Source: an uncultured Lachnospiraceae bacterium (GTDB taxonomy: Bacteria; Bacillota; Clostridia; Lachnospirales; Lachnospiraceae). From it: 64,000 nt of DNA. The position numbers and the translations under genes are program-made. The notes under the pieces were generated by a model. The model did no database searches and was not told where the DNA came from. It worked only from the letters and a program-made list of their open reading frames with translations. Below, piece by piece: positions 25,172 through 33,765 of the stretch. The DNA is taken from NCBI GenBank assembly GCA_947564735.1, contig CANOEC010000008.1, positions 1-64,000 of the forward strand, written 5' to 3'. Position 1 is the first letter of the stretch; each line of letters opens with the position of its first letter.

Positions 25172-27613
25172 TTAATTCAAATAATCACTCAGCCTTGCAA
25201 AGCGGAACTTGTTCGGATCTCCGTCCGGCAGACTCTCGATGTGATTCAGGTAACGGTCAAGTCCCTGTGCCGTAAGGACTGCATTCGTATTAATATGCAT
25301 AACCACCACGCTTCCGTCCTGAATCGGCATCCGTTCTCCGCTGTCGAGTCTGGAACCGTTTAACAGAATATCAAACAAATCATCCACGCTGGACGCATGA
25401 TAATCCGCCGTGCTCACATCTCCGCTGATAATATAGCCATAACCGCAGTCATAGATTGTCTGCAGCCCCGTCTTATTGACTGCAAGTGTCGGCGGTCTGA
25501 AATAATCGGTCAGACGCCCCGTATCCCCTACCACGTTGGCAAGCGTCCTGTTGGACTGCACCAAATCCTTCTGCAGTTCGCCAATCTGCTCCGGCGTAAT
25601 ATCAATCGGCATATGCGTATGGGTGTGAGACGCCACGTCATGCCCCTCCTCCGCGATTGCCCGCAGGAGGTTCTCACTGGTGCCGTCCATCACATACTCT
25701 GTCCTGATAAAGAAAGTTGCCTTAATATGGTGCTTGCGCAGTACATAAAGAATCTTACCGATAGTCTGCTCATTCCCCCAATCGTCAAACGTCAGAAATA
25801 CCGTATTGGTTCCGCCGGTATTCACCCTGCCCGTCCAGTCAAACAAATCCTTCTCCGCCTCCAAGCCGGGCGTCGCCAGATACGGATTGCCAATATAACC
25901 GTTTCGCAGCATCTCCGTCCACGGCGCCTGCATCTTGCCCGACATCTCAATCTGATGATAGGATGCATTGGTCACCGCCGGATAATTCCATGTATGGTCA
26001 AGCAGTTCAGATATGGTCGTAACCCGTAGAATATAATCCTCCCTCGTACCATACGCCGTAGGTGCAACCTTTGACTGCCACGCGGTGCGTACCAAGTCGG
26101 CGACAGAGGTCTCGTCATCATAGATATCCATATTGAAATAGACAATGTCTCCCCGGCAAAAAACCAGCTTGCCGCTCTTGTAATATTTCTTCATCACCTC
26201 AGACGCATCGTACTGCGCCTGTGCATACTCCGCCCTTGTAGGCGAGGAATTGTAGGTAATAATCTTCTTGTCAAGCGCCGCAGCCGCCATCTGTACTTCT
26301 TCCGTAACCGCACCGGAAGGCGGCATAAACAAATCCGTCTCAATCCCCAATTTCTGCAGCATGGCATCATTTTTATAAAGGTCCTCGCATATCTGGGCAA
26401 AACTCATCTCACCCATATATTTCCCTGTATAACCACCACTGCCAATCTCATGTCCGTCATCCACAATCTGCTGCACCTGCTCCGGATACGCCTCTATTTC
26501 CTGTCCTGTCACAAAAAAAGTAGCTTTCGCGCCGACTTCCTTAAGCGTCTTTAACACATTCGACAATTCCGCCTCGTCACCCAACCCCCGGAACGTAAAA
26601 GACATCTCCCTGTCCGTCGTGTGCACCGCTGTGACAGGCTCCACCATCTGTTCCCTGTACTGGTCCTCGATGTCGTTGTAATGCAATACCAAATCTCCCA
26701 TATCCTGCGCGGGAAATTCACTTAAGCTGACTGTCTCGTACTCCTCATCTTCCAGATACTGTGTCAGCCACTCCACCACCTGCAAAAGCCTCTCTGACTC
26801 CGACAACTCCTCCTCGTCCAGCTCATACAGTTCTACGCCGGGCTGTCTGTCCTCTGCCGGTTTTTCTTCTTCCGGCTTCTCCTCATACTCGGTCTCGTCC
26901 AGATAGCCTCTTAACTTCACAGAAAGTACTGTTCCCTTATCAAGTCGCGCCACATAGTTCTTTGCCGCCTCCTGCGTCGGAAAACTCTGATAGTTTAAAT
27001 ACTGCGTCGGATATACGACGCTCTCATAGCCGCAGGCTTGTGCCGTCTGCAGCACTTCGTCCGTATACTCCGTCGCGTTACATTTTACGAAATCCGGTTT
27101 CTTTGATATCTTATCGTCATAGACTACCTGTGCCCGGCATAAATCCGTAATCAGTTCCTCCTGACTCATTCTTTCCATATGCGGTGTGCCATATAACGTA
27201 TAGCTCTCGATATCATGACCGGCTTTGATGATTTCATCAATCATCTCCTGATCTTCCCCGGCATCTACTGCCGAGATAAAAAACGTCGCCGTCATCCCAT
27301 GGGCGTCTAAATATTCCATAATCTGCCTGAGCACCTGATTGTCCGTAGAGCCTTCAAAGCAGAGCGCAATCTTCTTATCCACAGTATTGATATCCGTAAT
27401 AACCGTCGGCATCTGAGGGTCTTCCTCAAGCTGTTGTTTTGCCGTCTCTATCTCCTCTGTAGCGGAATAATCCGCCTCTTTTACAGTCTCCACCGTCTGC
27501 TGCGGCGCATCTTTTACTCTCTCCCGATACAGCCACATAGAAACCACACTTGATTCCACGACAATCAGCACTGCCAAGAATGCTGCCGCCCACTTTCTAT
27601 TCCTTTCCCTCAT
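25172..27613 (-). CDS. Exported protein with three tandem NodB-like (polysaccharide deacetylase) modules
   Basis: An 813-residue protein with an N-terminal membrane anchor (residues about 9-28), then three NodB-like barrels. Module 1 (about 75-300) and module 2 (about 345-540) keep the fold pattern (ATFFISAVDAG, ATFFVTGQEIE) but have lost the metal motif (ALCFEG, SFTFRG). Module 3 (about 600-805) keeps TFDD (Asp610/611), HTHTH (663-667) and FRPP (around 706), so it is the likely active CE4 deacetylase. An acidic linker (EYEEKPEEEKPAEDRQ) sits between modules 1 and 2. It is the first gene of the operon with the PilZ-GT2 synthase; partial de-N-acetylation of a GlcNAc polymer is the natural inference. 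Confidence 0.82.
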   Translation of the reverse strand: MRERNRKWAAAFLAVLIVVESSVVSMWLYRERVKDAPQQTVETVKEADYSATEEIETAKQQLEEDPQMPTVITDINTVDKKIALCFEGSTDNQVLRQIMEYLDAHGMTATFFISAVDAGEDQEMIDEIIKAGHDIESYTLYGTPHMERMSQEELITDLCRAQVVYDDKISKKPDFVKCNATEYTDEVLQTAQACGYESVVYPTQYLNYQSFPTQEAAKNYVARLDKGTVLSVKLRGYLDETEYEEKPEEEKPAEDRQPGVELYELDEEELSESERLLQVVEWLTQYLEDEEYETVSLSEFPAQDMGDLVLHYNDIEDQYREQMVEPVTAVHTTDREMSFTFRGLGDEAELSNVLKTLKEVGAKATFFVTGQEIEAYPEQVQQIVDDGHEIGSGGYTGKYMGEMSFAQICEDLYKNDAMLQKLGIETDLFMPPSGAVTEEVQMAAAALDKKIITYNSSPTRAEYAQAQYDASEVMKKYYKSGKLVFCRGDIVYFNMDIYDDETSVADLVRTAWQSKVAPTAYGTREDYILRVTTISELLDHTWNYPAVTNASYHQIEMSGKMQAPWTEMLRNGYIGNPYLATPGLEAEKDLFDWTGRVNTGGTNTVFLTFDDWGNEQTIGKILYVLRKHHIKATFFIRTEYVMDGTSENLLRAIAEEGHDVASHTHTHMPIDITPEQIGELQKDLVQSNRTLANVVGDTGRLTDYFRPPTLAVNKTGLQTIYDCGYGYIISGDVSTADYHASSVDDLFDILLNGSRLDSGERMPIQDGSVVVMHINTNAVLTAQGLDRYLNHIESLPDGDPNKFRFARLSDYLN

Positions 27614-27683
27614 TGTGAATCCCCCCTGCCAACAAGAAAATATGCTCCGCAGATTATCTTATTTTGTCGAAATTTCCTAATGA

Positions 27684-27719
27684 TACAAAAAAAGGTCTTA
27701 CGTTCATAACATAAGACCT
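27684..27719 (-). terminator. Terminator downstream of the damaged tRNA copy
   Basis: AGGTCTTA (27712-27719 side) and TAAGACCT (27693-27700 side) form a stem followed on the minus strand by seven T. It probably once terminated tRNA-Thr and now separates the island from the exopolysaccharide operon. Confidence 0.8.
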
Positions 27720-27731
27720 CCTCAAAGCACA

Positions 27732-27773
27732 AGCTGCTGACGGGAATCGGACACGTGACCTTTGCACTGCCAA
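27732..27773 (-). pseudogene. 3' part of tRNA-Thr, second copy (probable attachment-site scar)
   Basis: These 42 bases match the 3' part of the intact tRNA-Thr at 35470-35542, including the first 21 bases from the 3' end without mismatch (core GACGGGAATCGGAC). The copy has a mismatch in the T stem (ACGTG against CCCGT), changes in the anticodon stem, and no D arm or 5' acceptor strand. It lies in the same orientation as the intact tRNA and downstream of its 3' end, exactly where integration of an element at a tRNA leaves the displaced half. Confidence 0.85.
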
Positions 27774-28277
27774 ATATCCCTATGATTCTGTGCAACGCTG
27801 CGCCTTGTTGCGAAATCCCTTATTTTATGGTCTTTTTCACCGTTCAACTCAGCTTCATACAACGTAATTCTTCAAAATAAAATACCCATCACTTTATAAA
27901 ATGATAAAAGCGCTGGGCAGTTAAATTACATGGTTACCCATGGATTGAAATCGACTTAATTATACCACATTCGTCTGAATTATCAAGTCGATTTTAGTAT
28001 TTCTAGCTAGCAAAACACTAACTTTTAATATATAATGATTTGAACAACCAATGGAACTGCTTTTATGTAAAGCCATGTAAATTCCGTTTTTACTCTACAC
28101 ATAGACACACTTTTGACATAAAAAAGGCGTTACATATTAAAGACTATATATGCAGGGAAATAGTTTTGGAAGAACAAAAATAGCTTTGAATTTCATTCGA
28201 TTTTTGAACGATAATAATCTTTTTTATAACGATAATTGTGAATATTGGAAAAAATTATATTTATAGGGGATAGCAAA
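27774..28277. other. AT-rich island edge with stem-loop and esterase promoter
   Basis: This stretch has no convincing gene. It contains an AATCGACTT/AAGTCGATT stem-loop (about 27946-27995) and a promoter-like pair TTGACA (28113-28118) and TATTAA (28135-28140) with a 16-base spacer before the esterase gene. It is markedly richer in A and T than the flanking operons. Confidence 0.5.
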
Positions 28278-29198
28278 ATGACAGCGTTAAAAAATGAGAT
28301 TGCTAAAATATTGGGATTTGAACACACTAATTTGCCGTTACAAACAAAATACACTGTTTTAGAATCCGCTCAAGAAGATGGGTATATAAGACAGTTAATA
28401 GAGTATGATTCCTGTGGAGATAAAGTGCCTGCTTATCTTTTGCTGCCGGAAAAACTCGATAATAATCCAGCCATTCTTATAAATCATCAGCACAACAGAG
28501 AACATCATTTAGGAAAAAGTGAAGCATGTGGCTTGGCGGGTAATCCATTGCAAGCTTTTGGATTGGAATTATCGAAAAAAGGATTTGTTGTACTTGCCCC
28601 TGATGCCTTGTGCTTTGAAAAAAGGCGAGAAAATCCATGTGTAGAGGGTTTTGATTTTTGGCAACATTTTAATGAGGTGTGCTACCGAATCATAAACGGA
28701 AATTATATGATGAAAAAGGTATTGGAAGATGCTATGAATGGAATTACCTTGCTATCTAATCTCCCATATGTTAATGGAAAAAAGATTGGAACGCTTGGGC
28801 ATTCCATGGGAGGGAATACCGTTTTGTTTCTTTCGGCATTGGATGATAGAATTTCTTTCAGTTGTGCAAGCGGGAGTGCGTGTACATATGCAAATCGCAT
28901 GGAAAATAATGTTGGAATAGAGATGGCAAGTGTTATTCCAAATTTTCACGGTAAATATGATATTGATGATTTGGTTTCATGTGTTGCACCAAGAAAAATG
29001 CTGATTGTATCAGCAGAAGATGATAAATATTCTAAAGATGCTGCATACATTATTGAGACAGCAACACCTGCTTATAAGGAGTATGATGCAACGGATAATT
29101 TATGCCATAAACAATTTAGAGGCGGGCATGCGTTGACACAAGAACGGTTTGATTTCATTGTGGATTGGATAACTAATCATTCCAATTGTGTGGATTAA
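28278..29198 (+). CDS. Alpha/beta hydrolase (dienelactone hydrolase/acetyl-esterase-like)
   Basis: A 306-residue cytosolic hydrolase with an N-terminal beta part (GDKVPAYLLLPEKL), a nucleophile elbow GHSMGGN (Ser in GxSxG), an acid region (LIVSAEDDKYS) and a catalytic His near the end (RGGHALTQERF). Relatives hydrolyse ester bonds of small or acylated sugar substrates; the substrate here is unknown. The start at 28278 follows AGGGGAT; an in-frame ATG at 28245 has no such site. It is the only plus-strand gene of the tRNA-Thr island and is AT-rich compared with the surrounding chromosome. Confidence 0.8.
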   Translation: MTALKNEIAKILGFEHTNLPLQTKYTVLESAQEDGYIRQLIEYDSCGDKVPAYLLLPEKLDNNPAILINHQHNREHHLGKSEACGLAGNPLQAFGLELSKKGFVVLAPDALCFEKRRENPCVEGFDFWQHFNEVCYRIINGNYMMKKVLEDAMNGITLLSNLPYVNGKKIGTLGHSMGGNTVLFLSALDDRISFSCASGSACTYANRMENNVGIEMASVIPNFHGKYDIDDLVSCVAPRKMLIVSAEDDKYSKDAAYIIETATPAYKEYDATDNLCHKQFRGGHALTQERFDFIVDWITNHSNCVD

Positions 29199-29355
29199 AC
29201 AAGAAACTACTTAATGACGATTGTACCGCTGTCACTATTGACTATCAGCTCATATTAAAATACCACCCTGCACTGCTGCGGTGGGTTCTAAATCCTTATC
29301 TGCCACGTTACCGTCAAAGCTTCTACGAATATTTTTATCCGTAGAAGCTCTTCTC

Positions 29356-30063
29356 CTACATCAAATCATTGGTTTCAGCTTTCCAAATAGACAGAAACGC
29401 AAAAATCAAGGAAATTACGGTCAATATAATAGGGAAGACCGCATTATTCGCCATTGTCAGATTTCCTATGTTTGCCTGTGTCAAAAGAATCAGCAGAAAC
29501 GAAGAAATGATCGTTGCTTTTGAAGATTTCATTGCCATACCAATAAATAATGCGATAAAACTCATAGTGACAATCACAAAAGATTTGACAAGCAACTGAA
29601 TATAAAAGCCCAGACCCACCATGTTGAAATCAATTGGAAAGGATGACACCATGAAGCGGGACCCCGCTAAAATGCAGCCGTATATCAATAGCTTTGTGAG
29701 CACAAGCGTTACAAAATTGAAAATCCATACCGCAAGCATTTGTGAAATCAGAATTTTCTGCCGTTTGATCGGATAAGAAAACATAAGGTGCATTGTTTTA
29801 TTCTTATAGGCGCTGACAATAAAAGAGGACAACATAACACTGGTAAAAACCAAAAAGGACATACTTGTAAATAATTCAATGGGGGAAGATATCGTACCAT
29901 TGCCGGGTGCCGCATCGGGTACACCTGTGTCCGGGTCATTTGCAATTCCTAAATAGGCAAGCGCAAACAGGAACAGACAGAGTACGCCAGCCAAAATTAC
30001 GGCATTTCTTACATATTTACCGATATTGTTCTTTTTCCATTCCAGTTTAATCAGTTTCAACAT
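29356..30063 (-). CDS. ABC-2 type permease (peptide/antibiotic export type)
   Basis: A 235-residue membrane protein with about six helices: one near residues 17-38, then pairs around 70-90, 110-130, 150-175, 185-200 and 210-228. It is the permease half of an ABC-2 exporter like those for bacitracin or lantibiotic resistance (BcrB/LanE type). Its start overlaps the end of the ATPase gene by 17 bases, so the two are co-translated. A hairpin AGCTTCTACG/CGTAGAAGCT (about 29319-29350) follows the stop as a possible terminator. The substrate is not known. Confidence 0.8.
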   Translation of the reverse strand: MLKLIKLEWKKNNIGKYVRNAVILAGVLCLFLFALAYLGIANDPDTGVPDAAPGNGTISSPIELFTSMSFLVFTSVMLSSFIVSAYKNKTMHLMFSYPIKRQKILISQMLAVWIFNFVTLVLTKLLIYGCILAGSRFMVSSFPIDFNMVGLGFYIQLLVKSFVIVTMSFIALFIGMAMKSSKATIISSFLLILLTQANIGNLTMANNAVFPIILTVISLIFAFLSIWKAETNDLM

Positions 30064-30979
30064 CGCTTTTCACCTCCGCAGTCATTTTAAGGAAGTAATC
30101 TTCCAGTGTTTCAGCCTTTTTCCCAAGGGCAGCTACCGGGACATCATTCTCAGCCAATGCCTTTGCTATTTCCTGTGTGGAAACACAGGTTTCATAGATA
30201 CGAATCTGCCCGTCACCGGTAATCTTAAAGTTCGTAAGGTGAAGTTTCTCACTCAATACATAAGCCGCCTTTTTCGTATTTGTTACCGACAGTTCCACAT
30301 AGGCTAAACTCATTTGCTCGATTTCTTTCATGCTGATTTCTTTCATCATCCTTCCATGATGGATGACTCCGACCGTATCAGCGATACTTTCCATTTCGGA
30401 CAAAATATGGCTGGAAATCATTATGGTTATCCCGTATTCGCTGCAAAGGGTCTTTAACAGGTCGCGGATTTGTTTCATACCCGCCGGATCCAGTCCGTTT
30501 GTTGGTTCGTCGAGAATGAGAAGCTCCGGCTTGCAAAGGATGGCGCGTGCAAGCCCAAGACGTTCTTTCATACCAAGCGAATAGTTCCTGACGGGCTTAT
30601 TTGCAGCGGCAGATAAGCCTAACAAGTCAAGCGCGTTTTCAATGCTGCCATGATGATAGTACCCCATGTACTCACAATGCAGCTTTAGATTGTCATATCC
30701 TGTCATGTGGTCATAAAACGTGGGAAATTCAATCATACTTCCCATTCGTTTCAGCACCTCATAAGACTGTGGGGTGAGCGTTTCCCCAAAGAGTTCCACC
30801 GTTCCCCCCGTGGGCTTCCAAAGGTTTGTAATCATTTTCATAACCGTAGTTTTCCCCGCCCCATTCGGTCCAAGAAACCCGTAAATTTCACCTTTTTTCA
30901 CATGGAGATTGACATTGTTTACAAGCTCTTTGCCGTCAATCGTCTTTGTAAGGTGGTTCGTTTGTAAAATATATGGCAT
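30047..30979 (-). CDS. ABC transporter ATP-binding protein (BcrA-like)
   Basis: A 310-residue ATPase with Walker A GPNGAGKTT, a Q-loop, signature YSLGMKERL, Walker B LLILDEPTNGLDPAG and the switch His in ISSHILSE. The C-terminal ~90 residues form the extension typical of drug/peptide exporters. It energises the adjacent permease. The start at 30979 has AAAGGAGG well placed; a longer frame from 31045 does not. The two-component genes upstream on the same strand are the likely regulators, as in peptide-antibiotic resistance loci. Confidence 0.92.
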   Translation of the reverse strand: MPYILQTNHLTKTIDGKELVNNVNLHVKKGEIYGFLGPNGAGKTTVMKMITNLWKPTGGTVELFGETLTPQSYEVLKRMGSMIEFPTFYDHMTGYDNLKLHCEYMGYYHHGSIENALDLLGLSAAANKPVRNYSLGMKERLGLARAILCKPELLILDEPTNGLDPAGMKQIRDLLKTLCSEYGITIMISSHILSEMESIADTVGVIHHGRMMKEISMKEIEQMSLAYVELSVTNTKKAAYVLSEKLHLTNFKITGDGQIRIYETCVSTQEIAKALAENDVPVAALGKKAETLEDYFLKMTAEVKSDVETD

Positions 30980-31084
30980 TTTCTCTGCCTCCTTTCGGGA
31001 AATTGTAATTTCCTTATACCTAATTGTAGCGGCTATGATTTTCAAAACTCTTGCATAAATCTTACAAATTTCTTTCGCGGCATT

Positions 31085-32026
31085 TTAGTAAGAAAATTGT
31101 TTCAGTTTAACCGTAAAAGTCGTTTTTACATGAGGGGTACTGTCTAAAAGAATTTCACCGCCAAGCTGCAGGGCTAAATTCTTTGCAATCGTCAGACCTA
31201 AACCATTCCCCTGTATGCTGCGACTCCGGGAATCTTCCAGTGTAAAAAGACGATCGAATACACTTTCAGAAAAAGACTTATCAATTCCCTGCCCTTTGTC
31301 AATCACATCAATATACACACTTTTTTTGTCCATCCTAAGAAATACACCTAAATATTTCCCGTCGGAACCATAACGGATTACATTAGAAATGAGATTAAAG
31401 AATATGCGTTGTAATGCTTCCTTATTGCCTTGAATATAGACAGGGCTTTCGGGTAATTCAATATCCACTTGAAAATCAATTTTTGTCAGCATTTCGTAAA
31501 AGTCTAAAATACTTTCACGGCATATCTCACAAATATCTACTTTTGAAAGTTCTATATCCGTATCGCCAGCTTCTAACTTTGCCAGCGTAAAAAACTGGTT
31601 GATGAGTTCCATGACGCTTTGCGCTTTCTGCTCGGTCTTTTCCAACATTTCCTGTGTGGCTTCACCATGTATGCGCATAATTTCCAAATAGCCTAAAATA
31701 ACAGTCATAGGTGTTTTCATATCATGGGAAATATTAGACAACATTCTTTTGGATGCAGTCCTAGAGCGGCGGTAATCAGCTTTCGTTTTTAAGTGATTCT
31801 CCAAAAGACGGTTAATCTGCGCCGCCAGCTCCATAAGCTCTTTATTTTCTGTGAACAACATAATTCTTTCGTCACTGTCAGTATCTATAATCTCTCCCAG
31901 CTTTTGATGTATTTTTCTTAAGTCTGTCTGTGTTCCGGACCGAAATACAAACTGCTGGTAAAGAACAATGCAAAACAACAGCAAAATACAAAGGCATAGA
32001 AAAAATAGAATTGTCGCGTCACTCAT
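31085..32026 (-). CDS. Sensor histidine kinase
   Basis: A 313-residue kinase with one or two N-terminal membrane helices (residues about 5-28), a short juxtamembrane part, a DHp helix with SNISHDMKTPMTVILGYLE (phospho-His about residue 100) and a HATPase domain with the N box NLISNVIRYG, DKGQGID, and GNGLGLTIAKN. It has almost no extracellular sensor, like the intramembrane-sensing kinases that work with ABC transporters against antimicrobial peptides. It overlaps the response regulator gene by four bases. Confidence 0.92.
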   Translation of the reverse strand: MSDATILFFLCLCILLLFCIVLYQQFVFRSGTQTDLRKIHQKLGEIIDTDSDERIMLFTENKELMELAAQINRLLENHLKTKADYRRSRTASKRMLSNISHDMKTPMTVILGYLEIMRIHGEATQEMLEKTEQKAQSVMELINQFFTLAKLEAGDTDIELSKVDICEICRESILDFYEMLTKIDFQVDIELPESPVYIQGNKEALQRIFFNLISNVIRYGSDGKYLGVFLRMDKKSVYIDVIDKGQGIDKSFSESVFDRLFTLEDSRSRSIQGNGLGLTIAKNLALQLGGEILLDSTPHVKTTFTVKLKQFSY

Positions 32027-32724
32027 AATTTATCCCCCAATTTGTAACCAATTCCCCAAACCGTAAGTATATACCGGGGATTGCGGGAATCATCCTCAAT
32101 TTTATTCCTTAATCTGCTGATATGGACATTTACCGCGTTTTCATCACCGTAATATGCGTCATTCCATACAAGGGAATAAATCTGTTCTTTTGTGTAGACC
32201 TTTTTGGGGTTTTGCAAAAACAATTTCAAAATATCAAATTCTTTTGCTGTCAGTTCTATGAGCTGCCCTTTTTTGGTAAGTGTATAATCGGACAAGTTCA
32301 TTTTGATATCCCCAGCCGTCAATACAGCAGGCAGGGCGGTTAAAGTATTGTCATATTGTGTGGTTCTCCGTATTGTGGCTTTTATCCGGGCTAATACTTC
32401 GGCAACAGAAAACGGCTTTGTGATATAATCATCCGCCCCCATCCCCAGACCTAAAGTTTTGTCGGTTTCGGTATCTTTTGCGGAAACGATAATGATAGGA
32501 ACCACACTATTTTTCCGTATATGCTGCATAACGTCCATTCCGCTGATTTTTGGTATCATCAAATCTAACAACACCAGACTGTATGTATCGTTATCGAACT
32601 GTTCGCAGGCTTCTTGTCCGTCTTTGGCACAAATGATTTCATAGTTTTCAGTCGTTAAATAATTTTTTAGCATTTCGCTGATTTCTAAATCATCTTCAAC
32701 TAACAAAATTTTATGGTTATTCAT
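32023..32724 (-). CDS. OmpR-family response regulator
   Basis: A 233-residue regulator. The receiver has LVEDD, the phospho-acceptor Asp in LVLLDLMIP, VSAKD and ITKPFS; the winged-helix DNA-binding domain ends with HISRLRNKIEDD and ILTVWGIGYKL. It is the partner of the kinase immediately downstream and probably activates the ABC transporter operon in this island. The ribosome site (AAAGGAGAAAAAG) lies directly upstream of the start. Confidence 0.93.
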   Translation of the reverse strand: MNNHKILLVEDDLEISEMLKNYLTTENYEIICAKDGQEACEQFDNDTYSLVLLDLMIPKISGMDVMQHIRKNSVVPIIIVSAKDTETDKTLGLGMGADDYITKPFSVAEVLARIKATIRRTTQYDNTLTALPAVLTAGDIKMNLSDYTLTKKGQLIELTAKEFDILKLFLQNPKKVYTKEQIYSLVWNDAYYGDENAVNVHISRLRNKIEDDSRNPRYILTVWGIGYKLGDKL

Positions 32725-32812
32725 GGTTTTTCTTTTTCTCCTTTCTCCTCGCGTCTGTGGGATGTTCCTTATACCGCGACATCCATGTATAAAGAGTATT
32801 CTACCTGCAAAA

Positions 32813-32849
32813 CCACAAAAAGCAGGAAACCTTTTCTTGATTTCCTGTT
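32813..32849 (-). terminator. Terminator after the GNAT gene
   Basis: AACAGGAAA and TTTCCTGCT form a stem on the minus strand followed by CTTTTTGTGG. It separates the acetyltransferase gene from the response-regulator operon. Confidence 0.65.
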
Positions 32850-32920
32850 TCAGTATGTCACCCTGCTGCTGGTGGTTATTTAGTTTTTATGCAACTGCAG
32901 ATTTACAAACGCAAATTTTT

Positions 32921-33670
32921 CTAGTTGCCCTGTATCAGTTTTAGGAACTTTTTATCATTGAATTGTTCATTTGTTAAGAACTCACCATTATAAAACATTG
33001 CATAAGAAGTGCAAGGGCTTGGCGCTGCCTGTGCCTGTTCTTTTGTTTCAATTCGGATTGCCTTGAATGGAATATTATTTTCTGCCGCCGTCTGTTCAAC
33101 TATCGGAACATATTTACCATTAAACGGACACTGGTTCGTATAATATAAAACATATCCTTGTTTTTCAATATGCGGATGTCTGGCTGCTTCGGTAAATCTT
33201 GGAATAGCTGCTTTTTCATCAAATGGAAGATACATAAGATTGATTCCCACATCAGATGTATCTGCAACACTAAATCCCTTATAAAGCAAATGTTTAGGGT
33301 CAGAAAGAAATGGCTTCTTCTTTGCAGAGGAAAGAATACAAAGCCCTGACTTTCCTTTTGCCTTACTGTCATCAATGCACCTATTTAACAAATCATTTGA
33401 ATATCCATGCCCTTTGAATGAACCCGATACCCAAAAGCAGTCAATATACATATAATTTTCTGCTATGATGGGAACCCATGCGTTTTCAGATGGAACATAT
33501 TCAATGAAGCATTTTCCTCTCTCGCTGCTTTTCAGAAAAACAAGTCCATCCTCAAAACATTTCATCATCCACTCTTTTTTGGAAGATACTTGAACATCTT
33601 TGTTGTTAGAAATCGCACAGCAGATATGTTCCTTTTCAATATTGTCTTTCGTTACCTGTATATATTCCAT
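32921..33670 (-). CDS. GNAT acetyltransferase with C-terminal YoaP domain
   Basis: A 249-residue protein. The N-terminal part (to about residue 150) resembles a GNAT acyl-CoA transferase, with the binding-loop-like GSFKGHGYSNDLLNRC segment. The C-terminal part (about 175-245) matches the YoaP domain (YVLYYTNQCPFNGKYVP... TSYAMFYNGEF). The role of YoaP proteins is not known to me; small-molecule acetylation is likely. The start at 33670 has GGGAG upstream; an extension to 33724 is less likely. Part of the island, with its own transcription unit. Confidence 0.8.
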   Translation of the reverse strand: MEYIQVTKDNIEKEHICCAISNNKDVQVSSKKEWMMKCFEDGLVFLKSSERGKCFIEYVPSENAWVPIIAENYMYIDCFWVSGSFKGHGYSNDLLNRCIDDSKAKGKSGLCILSSAKKKPFLSDPKHLLYKGFSVADTSDVGINLMYLPFDEKAAIPRFTEAARHPHIEKQGYVLYYTNQCPFNGKYVPIVEQTAAENNIPFKAIRIETKEQAQAAPSPCTSYAMFYNGEFLTNEQFNDKKFLKLIQGN

Positions 33671-33765
33671 TTGTTTTTCTCCCTTAACAAATACCGATTG
33701 GTCTCTGGATTTATTATATTTCATTTGCCCAGCAACAACAATATTTACTTGATTTTCATTTTTGC

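Noticed and set aside
27614-27735. c-di-GMP riboswitch before the exopolysaccharide operon
   Set aside because: No GEMM core was seen in the leader; only a terminator and the tRNA scar are present.
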